Positions 47,553 to 58,863 of a stretch of DNA of 59,085 nt are shown piece after piece. How positions within the stretch are numbered: position 1 is the stretch's first letter; the number at the start of each line of letters is the position of its first letter. A program made the position numbers and the translations under genes. Origin of the DNA: Stentor coeruleus. Lineage: Eukaryota; Ciliophora; Heterotrichea; Heterotrichida; Stentoridae. The notes under the pieces were generated by a model. The model was given only the letters and a program-made list of their open reading frames with translations. It was not told the origin of the DNA and ran no database searches. The stretch covers positions 1 to 59,085 of the forward strand of contig MPUH01000381.1 of assembly GCA_001970955.1 (NCBI GenBank). The letters are read 5' to 3'.

Positions 47553-50500
47553 ATGATAAGGACTTTAAACAAAAACGTTTTTGATTGCAGAAAACATGGG
47601 TCAAGTTTTGAACTGAAGAATAGGTTTAAGATGCCTGCTAAGAAAGCTAAGGTTTTAGTATCAGCTGCGGTGAAGTGCTCTTTGACCCCGACTTTTAAGA
47701 AAAAATTCATTAAGCAACAACCTGGACATAGCAGAGGCAATTCAGAAACCCCAAGTTGTCTTTATAAAAACAACGAGAAAATGATTTTTAGTGTTAAAAA
47801 CTCTGTTAAGACCAGCTGCGAAAAATTACACATTCCTGACATCAGGAAAAAAATATTCAAAAAAACCAGAATTTCTATGTCTCCAAGATTTGAACACTCT
47901 GAATTTTTAAAATCTCTTGAAAGATCCCCAGATAGAAGCGTCCAAAACAGTCATGATAAACTGTCTTTAAAAAATGGATCGCAAGCATTTTTCTCTGTTA
48001 AAAGCGAAATCAACCAACAAAATTATCTTAAAGCTCTTGGGATATTAGAAAAATCATATAAAGAAGAAAACTCACAAGAGTTTCTTTATTTAAGATCGAT
48101 ATGTTATTTGAATTTGAATAATTATGAGAAAGCTTTACAGGATTTTTTGAATATAAAAGCTAAGAAAATGCTTTTAAGACCTGCAGTGTTTTTAGGAATG
48201 TTTAAATGCTATGAACAGACTGGGAAAGATGAAGAAGCTATAAAATCTTTGAATTTATGTTTGAAGTATTTTCCTGATAATCTTCAAGCATATTTTTTTA
48301 GAGGTAAATATTTGTTTGAGCATAAAATGTTAGATAAAGCTATAAGAGACCTGAAAAAAGTTAAAAGTAATGAAGCATTTTGGTTTTTGTTTTTATGCTG
48401 GAAAAAGAAAAGTAATTATGAAAACGCTATGAAGTATCTTAAGAAATATGGACGTGGTGATTATACAAACCACAAATATCTTCAAGAACTAGGAAAACTT
48501 GAATACAAACTTAAAGACTATGAATCATCTTTAAAATCTCTTTATTGTGCCTTGTATATTGATCCAGAAAACACTGAAACACAATATTATATTGGAAAAA
48601 ATAAACTATTATTAAATCATTATGAAGATTGTGAATTATTCTTAGAAAAAGCTGCCCAAGACATCTCAAATCAAATTTTATCCTCAAAGGCTGTTTATAA
48701 ACTTGCCTTTCTTAAACAAAAACAAAGTGATTTTTATGGTTCATATAACACATTATATAGAATATCTTTGTCTCTTAAATCTTTTACAAAAAAATGTCTT
48801 AGTAAATATATTGAAGCTACATATAGAGTTATACAAAATAATTTTATTGAAGCTATTGACTTGTTTACTGAACTTATAAATTTGAAATCTAAATATCCAG
48901 CTTTGTTTACATGTTTAGTATTAAGAGCTTTTTCGTATTTTTCAAGTAATTGCTTTGATGAAGCTATTGATGATTATCAAGAAGCTAGGATGATTGAAGA
49001 ACTTGACAATTCTTCTGAGTTTAATTACAGAATGGCTCAAGCTATGAAGAAATATACTGATAAAAATTATGCTGAGGCCCTAGAAATGCTTGAGTCAGGC
49101 TTTTATGATAATTTCTTAAATCCAATGTCATCTATCCTTCGCGTCCGTTGCAAGATCTTTTCACAAATCTCACCAGAGTACTCATTCCCAGATGCCCTTA
49201 CCGAAATTTACAAAATAAAAATCCTTAAAATCGACAGTGAAATTTACCATTTAAAAGCTCTTCTGAACTATTTTTCTAACTGTTTTGATGAATGTTTAGA
49301 AAACATCAACAAATGTATTTCCCATTCTGAAAAAAATCTTTGCTCAATGTTCGCTCTTAGAGGTTTTTGTTATATAAAATTGAAAATTTATCATGAAGCT
49401 TATAACAACTTTAATATGGCAATTAATATAAACGGGGATATAGAAAATATGTATGCATATAGAGGAATGTGTGCATTTTTTACTGGTAATGATACTTTAG
49501 CTATTGATGATTTTTTGTATATAAGTCATTCAAAAGATCCAAATGGATTTATGTTGTCAATATATTTACTGATTGTATCTGGGGGTATAAAAGATGCTTT
49601 AGTTTTACTTGATAGAGTTGATAATGAATTTGAGAATAGATTGTTACGTGCTCATTGCTATCTTTTAACTGAAAAATACTCTGAATGTTTGAAGGTTTTA
49701 TGTTCTTTAGATTTGGCCGAAGAAATCAAAAACGATATTTTTACAGTTGAAAGTCTTAGTAACAATATGATTAAGTCTCAAGGCCCTGGAGCGTTGTTTA
49801 CATTAAAATATTCATTTTGGTATCATGCAATTGATTGTTTTTATCATAAAGACTATACATCAGCCTTATCTTTATTAGAACAAACCTTACAAAACATTCA
49901 AAATAATCAAAATGATATATCCTTCCAAGACAATCTGATAATAGAAGAAGAACATTGTGAAATTTCTTACAACATCGGGATTATAAACCTTATGATAAAT
50001 ACAAACGTAAAAAATATACAGGATAGTCTAAAAAAAGCATGTGATATTTTTCTAGAGCTCACATTTATAATAGAAGAAGATCACTCAGCAAAGTTAAATT
50101 TGTTATGTTCAATAATCCAAATAATGCTAGGAAATAAAGAATCAGCAGAAATGTATTTACAAAAAGTGGCAAAAAATTCACCTGATGTTTATTCTTCTTT
50201 TATAAAAAGTGAAGATATGCAAATTCTTCCTTTAAATACTGGAAATCAGTTTTCAAATAATTTTCCTATATGCGAACTGTCTGAATACCCTAATGTTAAA
50301 ATCCGTCCAGCTTTTCGGCTTCCTAGACTTCAGCCACCATTAGAAATCCTTGATACTTATGATTTATTACTTTATCTTATTGAAAATGAAGGAATGGGTG
50401 TAAGACCAGAAGTACCATGGCTATCTAAGGTTAAAGATAATTATAAGTTTACAGATAATTTACTTGAAGATATTGAAGAATGCAAAAGCGAAAAGAAAAT

Positions 50501-50621
50501 TCATAGTAGTGTTGTTTATGCATCACAAGCGCTTTGTAGAGATAAACTTTCATTTGTCCTTAACGATCCATCATCTAAAGTGCATCTTCAAGCTCTTATA
50601 AACAAACTTCAGAAAGTATAA
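47553..50621 (+). CDS. Tandem TPR family protein A, with conserved C-terminal module
   Basis: 1022 residues. The N-terminus is basic and Ser-rich and has a GHSRGNSETPS motif (about 59-69). From about 150 to 860 there are many TPR-like helical repeats (YLRSICYLNLNNYEKALQDF, QAYFFRGKYLFEHKMLDKAI). The last 120 residues hold the family-specific module: LPLNTGNQFSNNFP, EYPNVKIRPAFRLPRLQPPL, VRPEVPWLSKV and YKFTDNLLEDIEECKSEKK. TPR repeats bind partner proteins. Partner and location are unknown, though such proteins are frequent in cilia and basal bodies. An alternative start is ATG 47631. Confidence 0.75.
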   Translation: MIRTLNKNVFDCRKHGSSFELKNRFKMPAKKAKVLVSAAVKCSLTPTFKKKFIKQQPGHSRGNSETPSCLYKNNEKMIFSVKNSVKTSCEKLHIPDIRKKIFKKTRISMSPRFEHSEFLKSLERSPDRSVQNSHDKLSLKNGSQAFFSVKSEINQQNYLKALGILEKSYKEENSQEFLYLRSICYLNLNNYEKALQDFLNIKAKKMLLRPAVFLGMFKCYEQTGKDEEAIKSLNLCLKYFPDNLQAYFFRGKYLFEHKMLDKAIRDLKKVKSNEAFWFLFLCWKKKSNYENAMKYLKKYGRGDYTNHKYLQELGKLEYKLKDYESSLKSLYCALYIDPENTETQYYIGKNKLLLNHYEDCELFLEKAAQDISNQILSSKAVYKLAFLKQKQSDFYGSYNTLYRISLSLKSFTKKCLSKYIEATYRVIQNNFIEAIDLFTELINLKSKYPALFTCLVLRAFSYFSSNCFDEAIDDYQEARMIEELDNSSEFNYRMAQAMKKYTDKNYAEALEMLESGFYDNFLNPMSSILRVRCKIFSQISPEYSFPDALTEIYKIKILKIDSEIYHLKALLNYFSNCFDECLENINKCISHSEKNLCSMFALRGFCYIKLKIYHEAYNNFNMAININGDIENMYAYRGMCAFFTGNDTLAIDDFLYISHSKDPNGFMLSIYLLIVSGGIKDALVLLDRVDNEFENRLLRAHCYLLTEKYSECLKVLCSLDLAEEIKNDIFTVESLSNNMIKSQGPGALFTLKYSFWYHAIDCFYHKDYTSALSLLEQTLQNIQNNQNDISFQDNLIIEEEHCEISYNIGIINLMINTNVKNIQDSLKKACDIFLELTFIIEEDHSAKLNLLCSIIQIMLGNKESAEMYLQKVAKNSPDVYSSFIKSEDMQILPLNTGNQFSNNFPICELSEYPNVKIRPAFRLPRLQPPLEILDTYDLLLYLIENEGMGVRPEVPWLSKVKDNYKFTDNLLEDIEECKSEKKIHSSVVYASQALCRDKLSFVLNDPSSKVHLQALINKLQKV

Positions 50622-50689
50622 TAAGCTAATTATCAATTTAATAACGATTATGAATATTTTTTTCTTCTTTTATATACGATAACCATGCT

Positions 50690-53600
50690 ATGAATAACCT
50701 CATAGCTTTAAAAAAAATGCTTATTGATATGAGTTCGCCAAAAATTTTGGAAGAAAAAAAACTTCATCCTCAATACAGAACTAGAAATATAGTTGGATCT
50801 TTACTGCCTATTTCAATAACCCCTTTACCAAGAAGGACAACAGGTAAGACCAAGTCTGAATGCTCAAGAAACCTTTCAAACAGTAGGCTGGATAAATCAA
50901 GGGGAGATCAAATCCAATCAGCTTACGCCGGTCAAAACTCTGCCTTTAACTTTTCCAAACCAAGAGTTCTATCAAAAAGAAGACTAAACACCAACAAATT
51001 AAGCTTTAGTACAATTAGAAATCAAGAAAGAGCATTAAGTCAAGTCACTAGTCCCATAACTCTAAATCGTCGTGGTAAATTCCGCCTTCCTAATAATCAA
51101 CACAAAGAAATAAAGCAAGAAATAAAAAATCAAAACTATAAACAAGCTTTAACTACAATTGAAACTCTTCTAAAAGAATCTGATAATATAAAACTTCGTT
51201 ACCTTCGTGGTATATGCTATCTAAAAACCGACCAGCTTCAAAAATCTTTACAAGACTTTCTTTCAGTTAAAATGTCTTCACAAATAAATTCCCCAAAAAT
51301 CCTCATAAACCTGTTTAAATGCTATAAAAAACTTAAAAACTATAAAAAAGCTTTTAAAACTATTGAAAATTGTATTGAAAAATTCACAGATTGTCCTAAA
51401 GCCTATCATTGTCAAGGAAAACTTTTTATGGTGAAAAAAAAATTCCTCGCTGCAATTGAAAGTTTTAATAAATCGAATAGCAAAAAAAAAAATTTTTATA
51501 TTGGAAGATGTTGGAAAGGGTTAAACAATTATGATAAAGCTGGAGAATGTTTAGAGAAATTTAAAATAGATTGTGATAATGGGCTTTTGTATAATATTGA
51601 AGCTGGAAAATTAGAGTATAAGTTTAAAAAGTATCAAAAAGCTGTAGGCTTTTTGAATATAGCTTTGAAGATTGAAGGGAATGATTTAGAGGTTATTTAT
51701 TATTTGAGTAAGTGTAAAATGGCACTTGGGGATAGTGAGGAAGCGGAGTTGCTTTTAGAAAAAGTGGCTCAGAAGACGAAGGATGAGAAGTTAGCGACGA
51801 GGGCTGTTTTTAAGATATCAAAACTGAAAATTGAACAGAACGATTTTTATGGAGCTTATTCAACACTAGCGAGAAAGAAAACAGAAGTTGTAGGTTTAAA
51901 CCAAAAACAAGTATATAACACAATCCAAACTCGCTTAAAACGAACTGATTTATTTATGAAAAAACCTTCAGATTATATTTTTAATTCAAACGATATAACC
52001 ATGATATCACGTACAAAATACCTTCAAGAAAAATTTGCTGAATCCATGTTCGCCATAGTCCAACAACGTTTTTCTGAAGCTCTCGAGCATTTCAACTCCC
52101 TTCTTTCCGAAAACCCTCCAAAAGATTTACAATATAAATGTTATATCTACAGAGCTTTTGGGCATTTTTCTCTTTACCACTTAGAAGAATCTGATTCAGA
52201 CTACACTTATGCTGAAGAAATAAAAAAACTCGACCGTTCTTCAGAGTTTAACTACATAATTTCCCAAGCTTTAATCAAATATACAAACAAAAATTTCCCT
52301 TCCGCTCTAGAAATCTTAAACATTAAAAGTTTTATTCATTATCATAACCCTATGTTGCATATAATACGAGTAAGTTGTCTTATTATAATAAACTCTCCTT
52401 ATAAAAACTATCACATATCATAACCCTATGTTGCATATAATACGAGTAAGTTGTCTTATTATAATAAACTCTCCTTATAAAAACTATCACAATGCTCAAA
52501 CTGAGATCGAAAATATTGAAGGTCTAGATTCAGAAGGGATATTTTTCGAAAGTATTATAAAATATTTAGAAGGAAATTATACATCATCAGCTGAGAAAAT
52601 CGAAAAACATTTTAAAATTACTGATAAAGCTAATATACTAAGTTATGTTATAAGAGCATTTTCAAATATCCCATTATTAAAATATACTCAAGCTTATAAA
52701 GATTTGAATTCAATTATTGATATAGACCCTGATTTTAATAATATTTATCCTTATAGAAGTATTTGTGCATATTTTATTGGTTATAATGATAAAGCTTATG
52801 AAGATATAGAAAAAGTGTCTCAACTTCCTGACCCTGAAGCAATACTTTTATCAGTTTATTTGTATATAACAACTGATAATATAGATAAAGCACTTGAGCT
52901 TTTAGAGAAAATTGAAGAACATGATGAGAAAATTCTAATCCAAGCCCATTGTATGCTGATAAAAGAAAAATACACTGAAGCTGTTGAGATATTAAAAAAA
53001 GCTACACAAGAAAATACTGAAACTGACATTGAGATAATCGAAAACCTCTTAAAAGGCGAAACTAATTTTCAAGGAACTGGGATTATTTTCAATGAAAAAT
53101 ATACATCATGTATCAAAACAATAGAAAAAATATATTCTCTTGAATTAGAAACAGCAGTTAATAGCTTTGAAAGTAGCCTTAGGAATATATACACAAATTC
53201 TCAAAACTCACTTTTTTTACATAATCTTATAATCCAAGAAGAAAATTGTGGAGTTTTATACAATATTGCTATTTGCTGTATATTACAACAAACTAAAGTA
53301 ATTTCAATATAGTCTAGCTTTTCTTCAGCTTTAAAAATCCTCTCAGAAATAGCTACAATATTAGCTAAAGATCATCGTGCTCAGATTTATTTACTTTGTG
53401 CATTAGTAGAAATATGCTTAGATAATAATCAAAAAGCTGATAAATACTTTAAAAAAGTAGAAAAAAATGCTAAGAATTTGTTTGAAAAGTTTATGAATAA
53501 TGAGGATTTGGAAATATTACCTTTGAAAACTAATGAAGGGTTATCGAAATTCATGCCTTTTATCCAGTTTCCTGGATATTCAAAAGTAAAATTTAGACCA

Positions 53601-53846
53601 TGTGTTCTGATACCTAAGTTTATGCCTCCATTTGAATTTGAAGATACTTATGATATTATTATTAAATTACTTGAATGTTATAAATTTCAAATTAGACCTG
53701 AAGTACCATGGATGACTAAAATTGAGAAATGGTATAAGTTTACTGATCAAGAATTCGAAGATACTGTGGATTGTGATAGTAGTAAAACAACACAAAGAGA
53801 TGAATTGAAATTGTATAACAAGTATAGGTATTTTGTTAGAGAATAA
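50690..53846 (+). CDS. Tandem TPR family protein B, one intron, assembly duplication
   Basis: Three printed frames (50690-52423, 52428-53312, 53478-53846) belong to one gene. A 76-nt duplication (52341-52492) shifts the frame, and a 15-nt intron (53298-53312) removes a TAG. Ignoring one copy and the intron gives about 1021 residues, the same size as paralogue A. The N-terminus is Arg/Ser-rich; TPR repeats follow from about 145. The C-terminal module is present but more diverged: LPLKTNEGLSKFMPF, KVKFRPCVLIPKFMPPFEF, IRPEVPWMTKIEKWYKFTD. Confidence 0.75.
52341..52492. repeat. 76-nt tandem duplication in TPR gene B
   Basis: Copies 52341-52416 and 52417-52492 are identical, no N. The printed protein repeats NPMLHIIRVSCLIIINSPYK. 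Collapsing it rejoins the two frames. Confidence 0.92.
53298..53312 (+). other. 15-nt intron in TPR gene B
   Basis: GTAATTTCAATATAG, A at position 10. It joins QQTK to SSFSSALKILSEIA, matching the paralogues. Confidence 0.92.
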
Positions 53847-54116
53847 TTTTAGATTGTATAATTTATTGTGTTTTGTAAGGGTGTAATATAAATATTGTTT
53901 AGGTTTTTTTTTTAGGAAATTATTAGGGAAATATATGATTTTTTGAAATTTTTAAGGATTTAAAGACTTTTTTGGTTACTTTGTGTGATTGGAACTTGCT
54001 GATATGTGGTTTGATTTTGAGAAATTATAACTTAAGGCTTTAATTATTTTAACAGGTAAAAGATCAGATTGAGATAAGTTAATTTGTTAGAAAGGGATAT
54101 TGTAGCATAATAATTT

Positions 54117-55496
54117 TCTGGATTCTCAGATGCTTTACAAGAACTAAAGTCTATAAAAAAAACCAAAAAAGATAAAGATTTTTTTTTTTAGCAGGTCTTT
54201 GCAACTACTTTGAAAGGAAATTCGAAGTATCCTTTGAAAAAATTAATAAATCAATAGAATTATCTGAAAAAAGTTCATTTTTATCCTTTGCCATAAGAGG
54301 TTTCTGCCATATAGCTTTAAAAAACTACCAAGAAGCCTTTGATGATTTCAACTCTTCCTTAAACATAAACAGTCACCTTAAAAGCTTAATCCCATACATT
54401 GGACTTTGCGCATTTTTTTCTGGGGATGAAAAAACAGCAATAAAAGAGTTTTTAAAACTTAGTAAACTTAAAGACCCAAATGTTCCTTTATTATCTTTAT
54501 ATTTACTAATGGTATGTCAATCTCCTAATAATGCTTTAGAACTAATTAACAAAATTCCAAACAGTCCTGAAATCAATTTAATTAAAGCCCATTGTTTTCT
54601 TATACAAAAAAAATATAATGATTGTTTGAATTGCCTTGAAAATATTAATGATTTGGATACTAATAATGATATTGTTATAATAAAAAATTAAAAAAATGGG
54701 CTTTGTCATACTTCAGGGCCAAGGATAATATTTAATGAAAAATATGCATTGTGGATTGAAGCACTTGAGAAGGTTTATAATAAGGAATATGAGCATGTGA
54801 ATGACCTTTTTGAACTTATTTTTACCGTTATATCTTCTTCTGATGAAGACCTTGCTTTTAATAATAATTATTTTATAGAAGAAGAATGTTGTGATATTTT
54901 TTATAATATGCTTTGTTATACTACACAAAAAACTAAAGAAAGTTTGGTTAAAGCTCAGAAGATAATGAAAGAAATTTTTTTTTATGATGATAATAAACAA
55001 CAAGCGTATTATTTTCTTTTAAGTGCGACGATAATAAGTGATTTAGAAGATCCTGATAGTAGGCAGGAAAAAAAAAAGGATATCGCGGCGTATGATAAGG
55101 AATTGTGTGAATCATTTATCAATAATGATGAAATTATTCATATACTACCTTTGAATACAAAAAGTGAATTTTCTAGCTTGTTTCCCTTAATTGAACTTCG
55201 AGAGTATCCTAAAATATTATGTCGTCCTTCTGTAAAGCTTCCTTTACTTCAGCCTCCTTTAGATTTTAATGATACTTTAGATATTCTATTAAATTTACTT
55301 AAAATAGAAGGGATTACTGTTAGACCTGAAATATCATGGCTTAATAAAGTGGAGAATAAATATGTGTTTACTGATACACTTTGTAGATGATATTGAAAAT
55401 AATCATAATAAATCTAAAATCAATATCGATATAAAGAAAATATACAAGTCTTACTTGAATTTTTGTGATAAAAATATGTGTTATTTATGTAATTGA
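54117..55496 (+). pseudogene. Tandem TPR family copy C, truncated and decayed
   Basis: Corresponds to the C-terminal half only of paralogue D (from about its residue 540). It begins SDALQELKSIKKTKKDKD; a T run (54180-54189) then shifts the frame to a stop. The match resumes as LCNYFERKFEVSFEKINKSI. An in-frame TAA lies at 54689-54691, and a one-base shift follows near 55380 (FTDTL, then VDDIENNHNKS in another frame). The C-terminal module is still readable (LCRPSVKLPLLQPPLDFNDT, VRPEISWLNKV). No N-terminal TPR region is present upstream. It is most likely a dead copy. Confidence 0.8.
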
Positions 55497-55878
55497 TTTT
55501 TCATTTTTTCCACAAAGTTGTTATTTTTCTGGATTAAATTAATTCTTAAACATAAAAATCAGAATTCCTAAGTTTATTTATTCAACTAATAAACACATTA
55601 ACTATTTCTAAATGACTATATTTTCCATTTATATAATAATTTAAACGTAAAATTGTGCTTTTATTATCCAAAAATATATTTAATTATTTCCTTATTTTCC
55701 ATATATCTAAACATTCAATATCTATAATCCTTTTAATTATACTAATTTTTTTTATTATTTACCTTCATAAAGGTTTCCGCCAAAGGTTTTTATAAGATTC
55801 AGTTNTATTTACCTTCATAAAGGTTTCCGCCAAAGGTTTTTATAAGATTCAGTTTAAATAATTTATTCATATAATATT
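55497..55878. other. Intergenic, with duplication
   Basis: No gene seen. A/T/C-rich spacer with a 49-nt duplication around N 55805, just upstream of TPR gene D. Confidence 0.6.
55756..55854. repeat. 49-nt direct duplication around single N (55805)
   Basis: Copies 55756-55804 and 55806-55854 are identical. Probable contig join. Confidence 0.88.
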
Positions 55879-58863
55879 ATGACAACCAGAAAGAAATTAC
55901 CTCTGAATTTATCATATTCTTCCTCTAATGCAAGACCTGATTGTCTTAATACCACAAAACCAAAAACTATTCAATCATTTGTGGGCAAATTATCTCCTAA
56001 AGGAAAACAAAGAGTTAAAAGATCAAAAAAAAATTCATCTTTTCATAGTAGAGGAGCGTCTTATACTCCTGAAATAAATGATAAATCTAAAGGATTAGCC
56101 AGTAGGAAATTTAAGTCGATACATAGAAGATTTTTGACTAGCATAAGCCCTGAAAATGCTGGAAAGTCATTTGTAAAAAAATGTTTTATCCCGAAATATC
56201 ATACCTTTGATAGTACTGAAATAAATAAAGGTCAAAAGGCTAAGGATGTCAGATACTTCAAGGACTTTTCTAAAAAAATCTACAACAATTTATCTCCTTA
56301 TTTAGTTATAAGGACTGAAATAGCTAACAAAAAATATAAAAATGCTTTATCCTTACTAGAAAAACTAGATAAAAACACAACTACACCAGAATCTTTATAT
56401 TGGCGAGGTCTCTGTTATTTTAAAACTAAAGATTACCTAAAAGCCCTTTTTGATTTCGAATTAGCAATAAACACTGGTTTACCTATTTCTGCAGGATTAT
56501 TCATCACTCTTTACAAATGTAATAATCAATTAAAAAAACCTTTAGAAGCCAAAAATTATATTGATTTATGTTTAAAATATTTTCCAAGCAACACTGAAGC
56601 TAGATTGATTAGAGGTAAAATAAATGAAAAAAATAAAAATTATGAAGACGCTCTTCAGGACTTAGAAAAAGTCCAGAACTGGAAATCTTTTTTATTACAA
56701 TCTAAATGCTGGAAATATTTAAAAAATTATACAAATGCTATTAAGTATTTAGAAAAAGTTAATGAACAAGGTAAGTTTCAAGACAAGTTTAGTATGGAAA
56801 TGGGTAAGTTGAAATACAAATTCTTCAGTTTAGAAGAAGCTCTTGATAATTTCAACCGAGTTCTAAAATCAGACAATTGCAATCAAGAAGCTTTGTATTA
56901 TATAGCCAAAACTAAAATATTACTTGGAGATATCGAAGAAGCTGAGCTTCTCCTAGAAAAAATCGCCCAAATCTGCAAATCAGAAGACATGCTATCCCGT
57001 CTAATCTGTAAACTTTCATACCTCAAGCTCTGTAAAAATGACTTCTACGGAGCTTTTACTACATTAAAACGAGTCACATGGGAGCTCAAGTCTGAAAACA
57101 AAAAAAACCATGCAAAACATGCAGAAGCTGCCTACAACGTCATCCAAGGTAACTACAAACAATCAATTTCCCTATTCAAAGACCTTATTTCCCAAGAAGC
57201 CTCAGTTGAAAAGCTTCACAGTTGCCTAATCTACAAAGCTTTTTCTCATTTTTTCCTTAAAGACTTCATATCAGCCGTCGACGACTATGAAAAAGCTGAA
57301 AAAATCTCAGATCTAGACAGCGCATCAAATTATAATTACAAACTTTCTTTAGCTATGGTTGATTATACATCAAAAAACTATTATGCTACACTTGGTCATT
57401 TAAAACCTGAAAATTTTAAAAATAGTTCAAATTCTATGTGGAAAATTTTACGTGTTCATTGTTTATTACTTGTAAGCAATCAAAATGGTTTTGATGCTAC
57501 TGAAGCACTTCAAGAAGTAAAATTGATTAAAAACAATAAAAAAGATTCGGAAATTTACTTGTTATTGGCATTGTGCAATTTTTTTGAAACAAATTTTGAA
57601 GTTTCTATGATACAAGTGGAAAAATGTATTAAGAATTCGGATAAGAACTCGTTTTTAGCTTTTACGTTGAAAGCTTTTTGTCATGTGGCTTTAAAAAATT
57701 ATGCGGATGCTTATGAATGTTTTGCTTCTGCTATGGCGGTTAATAAGGAACTTAAGACTTTGTATCCTTTTAGGGGACTTTGTGCTTTTTTTGCTGGGAA
57801 TAGTGTGGAAGCGGTAAAGGATTTGAAGAAAATTAGTAATATTAAGGATGAGAATGCCCCGCTGTTATCGATATATTTGTTGGTTGTATGCCATTGTCCT
57901 GATGAAGCTTTAGAACTTGCTGAGACTTTTAAATACACGCCTGAGATTGAGATTATTAAAGCCCATTGCTATATTATTAAACAAGAATACAACAAAGCGA
58001 TTTCCTGCTTAGAAAATATTCATGATGCAAACACTGAAAATGACCTTTTTATAATCAGAAATTTCATGGAAGGAAGACCGTTAACAAAAGGTGTTGGGTT
58101 GATTTTTAGTGAAAAATTCGATATTTGGATTGAAGGTCTTCAGAAATTTTATAATAAAGAGTATGATACAGCAAGTGATTTGTTTGAACTTATTTTTACA
58201 CATATAAGTGGACAAAAAGAATTAATATTTTTAGATAACCCAATTCTTGAACAAGAAAGATTGGAAATTCTTTATAATCTTACCCTTTGTTGTATGTTTA
58301 TTAGAACAAAAAAAGGACTTCAAAGAATGTGTGAAATACTTAATGGAATTTTTGATATTTATGATACTTTAAATAGCGCGGATATGTTTTTATTAGGGGT
58401 TATAGCAGAAAAAGCTGTTGGGAATACACTAAAAGCTGAAAAATTTTTAAAGAAAGTTGCTGAATTAAATCCTATGCTTTATGAATCGTTTATGAATAAT
58501 AAGGATATATTTCTTGCTCCTCTTTGTACGGATTCTGATTTTTCTAAAAAATTCCCTGTGATAACTGTTCCTGAGTTTCCTAATATAAAACTCAGGCCGG
58601 CTATTCGTATACCAGCGCTTCAGCCACCTTTGGATTTTAATGATTGTTTTGATATTCTTCTAAACATGCTTAGATTAGAAGGTGTTGTTGTAAGACCTGA
58701 AGTTCCTTGGCTACCAAAAGTTGAAAATAATTATGTCTTTACTGATATACTAGTAGATGATGTTGAAAGTCATAAAAGCGAATGCAACCTTCACAGAATT
58801 GTTGAAAGGATGTGTAAATCTTATCAAATACTTAGACAAAATAGCAGTTTTAGTTTAGAGTAA
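55879..58863 (+). CDS. Tandem TPR family protein D, with conserved C-terminal module
   Basis: 994 residues, intact. The basic N-terminus carries SSFHSRGASYTPEINDK (about 53-70), sharing H-S-R-G-x-S-x-T-P with paralogue A. TPR-like repeats run from about 145 to 860 (YWRGLCYFKTKDYLKALFDF, LYPFRGLCAFFAGNSVEAV). The C-terminal module is the clearest version: APLCTDSDFSKKFP, EFPNIKLRPAIRIPALQPPL, VRPEVPWLPKVENNYVFTD, then DDVESHKSE. Strong conservation of this end across A, B, C and D suggests it holds the specific function. Partner unknown. Confidence 0.78.
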   Translation: MTTRKKLPLNLSYSSSNARPDCLNTTKPKTIQSFVGKLSPKGKQRVKRSKKNSSFHSRGASYTPEINDKSKGLASRKFKSIHRRFLTSISPENAGKSFVKKCFIPKYHTFDSTEINKGQKAKDVRYFKDFSKKIYNNLSPYLVIRTEIANKKYKNALSLLEKLDKNTTTPESLYWRGLCYFKTKDYLKALFDFELAINTGLPISAGLFITLYKCNNQLKKPLEAKNYIDLCLKYFPSNTEARLIRGKINEKNKNYEDALQDLEKVQNWKSFLLQSKCWKYLKNYTNAIKYLEKVNEQGKFQDKFSMEMGKLKYKFFSLEEALDNFNRVLKSDNCNQEALYYIAKTKILLGDIEEAELLLEKIAQICKSEDMLSRLICKLSYLKLCKNDFYGAFTTLKRVTWELKSENKKNHAKHAEAAYNVIQGNYKQSISLFKDLISQEASVEKLHSCLIYKAFSHFFLKDFISAVDDYEKAEKISDLDSASNYNYKLSLAMVDYTSKNYYATLGHLKPENFKNSSNSMWKILRVHCLLLVSNQNGFDATEALQEVKLIKNNKKDSEIYLLLALCNFFETNFEVSMIQVEKCIKNSDKNSFLAFTLKAFCHVALKNYADAYECFASAMAVNKELKTLYPFRGLCAFFAGNSVEAVKDLKKISNIKDENAPLLSIYLLVVCHCPDEALELAETFKYTPEIEIIKAHCYIIKQEYNKAISCLENIHDANTENDLFIIRNFMEGRPLTKGVGLIFSEKFDIWIEGLQKFYNKEYDTASDLFELIFTHISGQKELIFLDNPILEQERLEILYNLTLCCMFIRTKKGLQRMCEILNGIFDIYDTLNSADMFLLGVIAEKAVGNTLKAEKFLKKVAELNPMLYESFMNNKDIFLAPLCTDSDFSKKFPVITVPEFPNIKLRPAIRIPALQPPLDFNDCFDILLNMLRLEGVVVRPEVPWLPKVENNYVFTDILVDDVESHKSECNLHRIVERMCKSYQILRQNSSFSLE

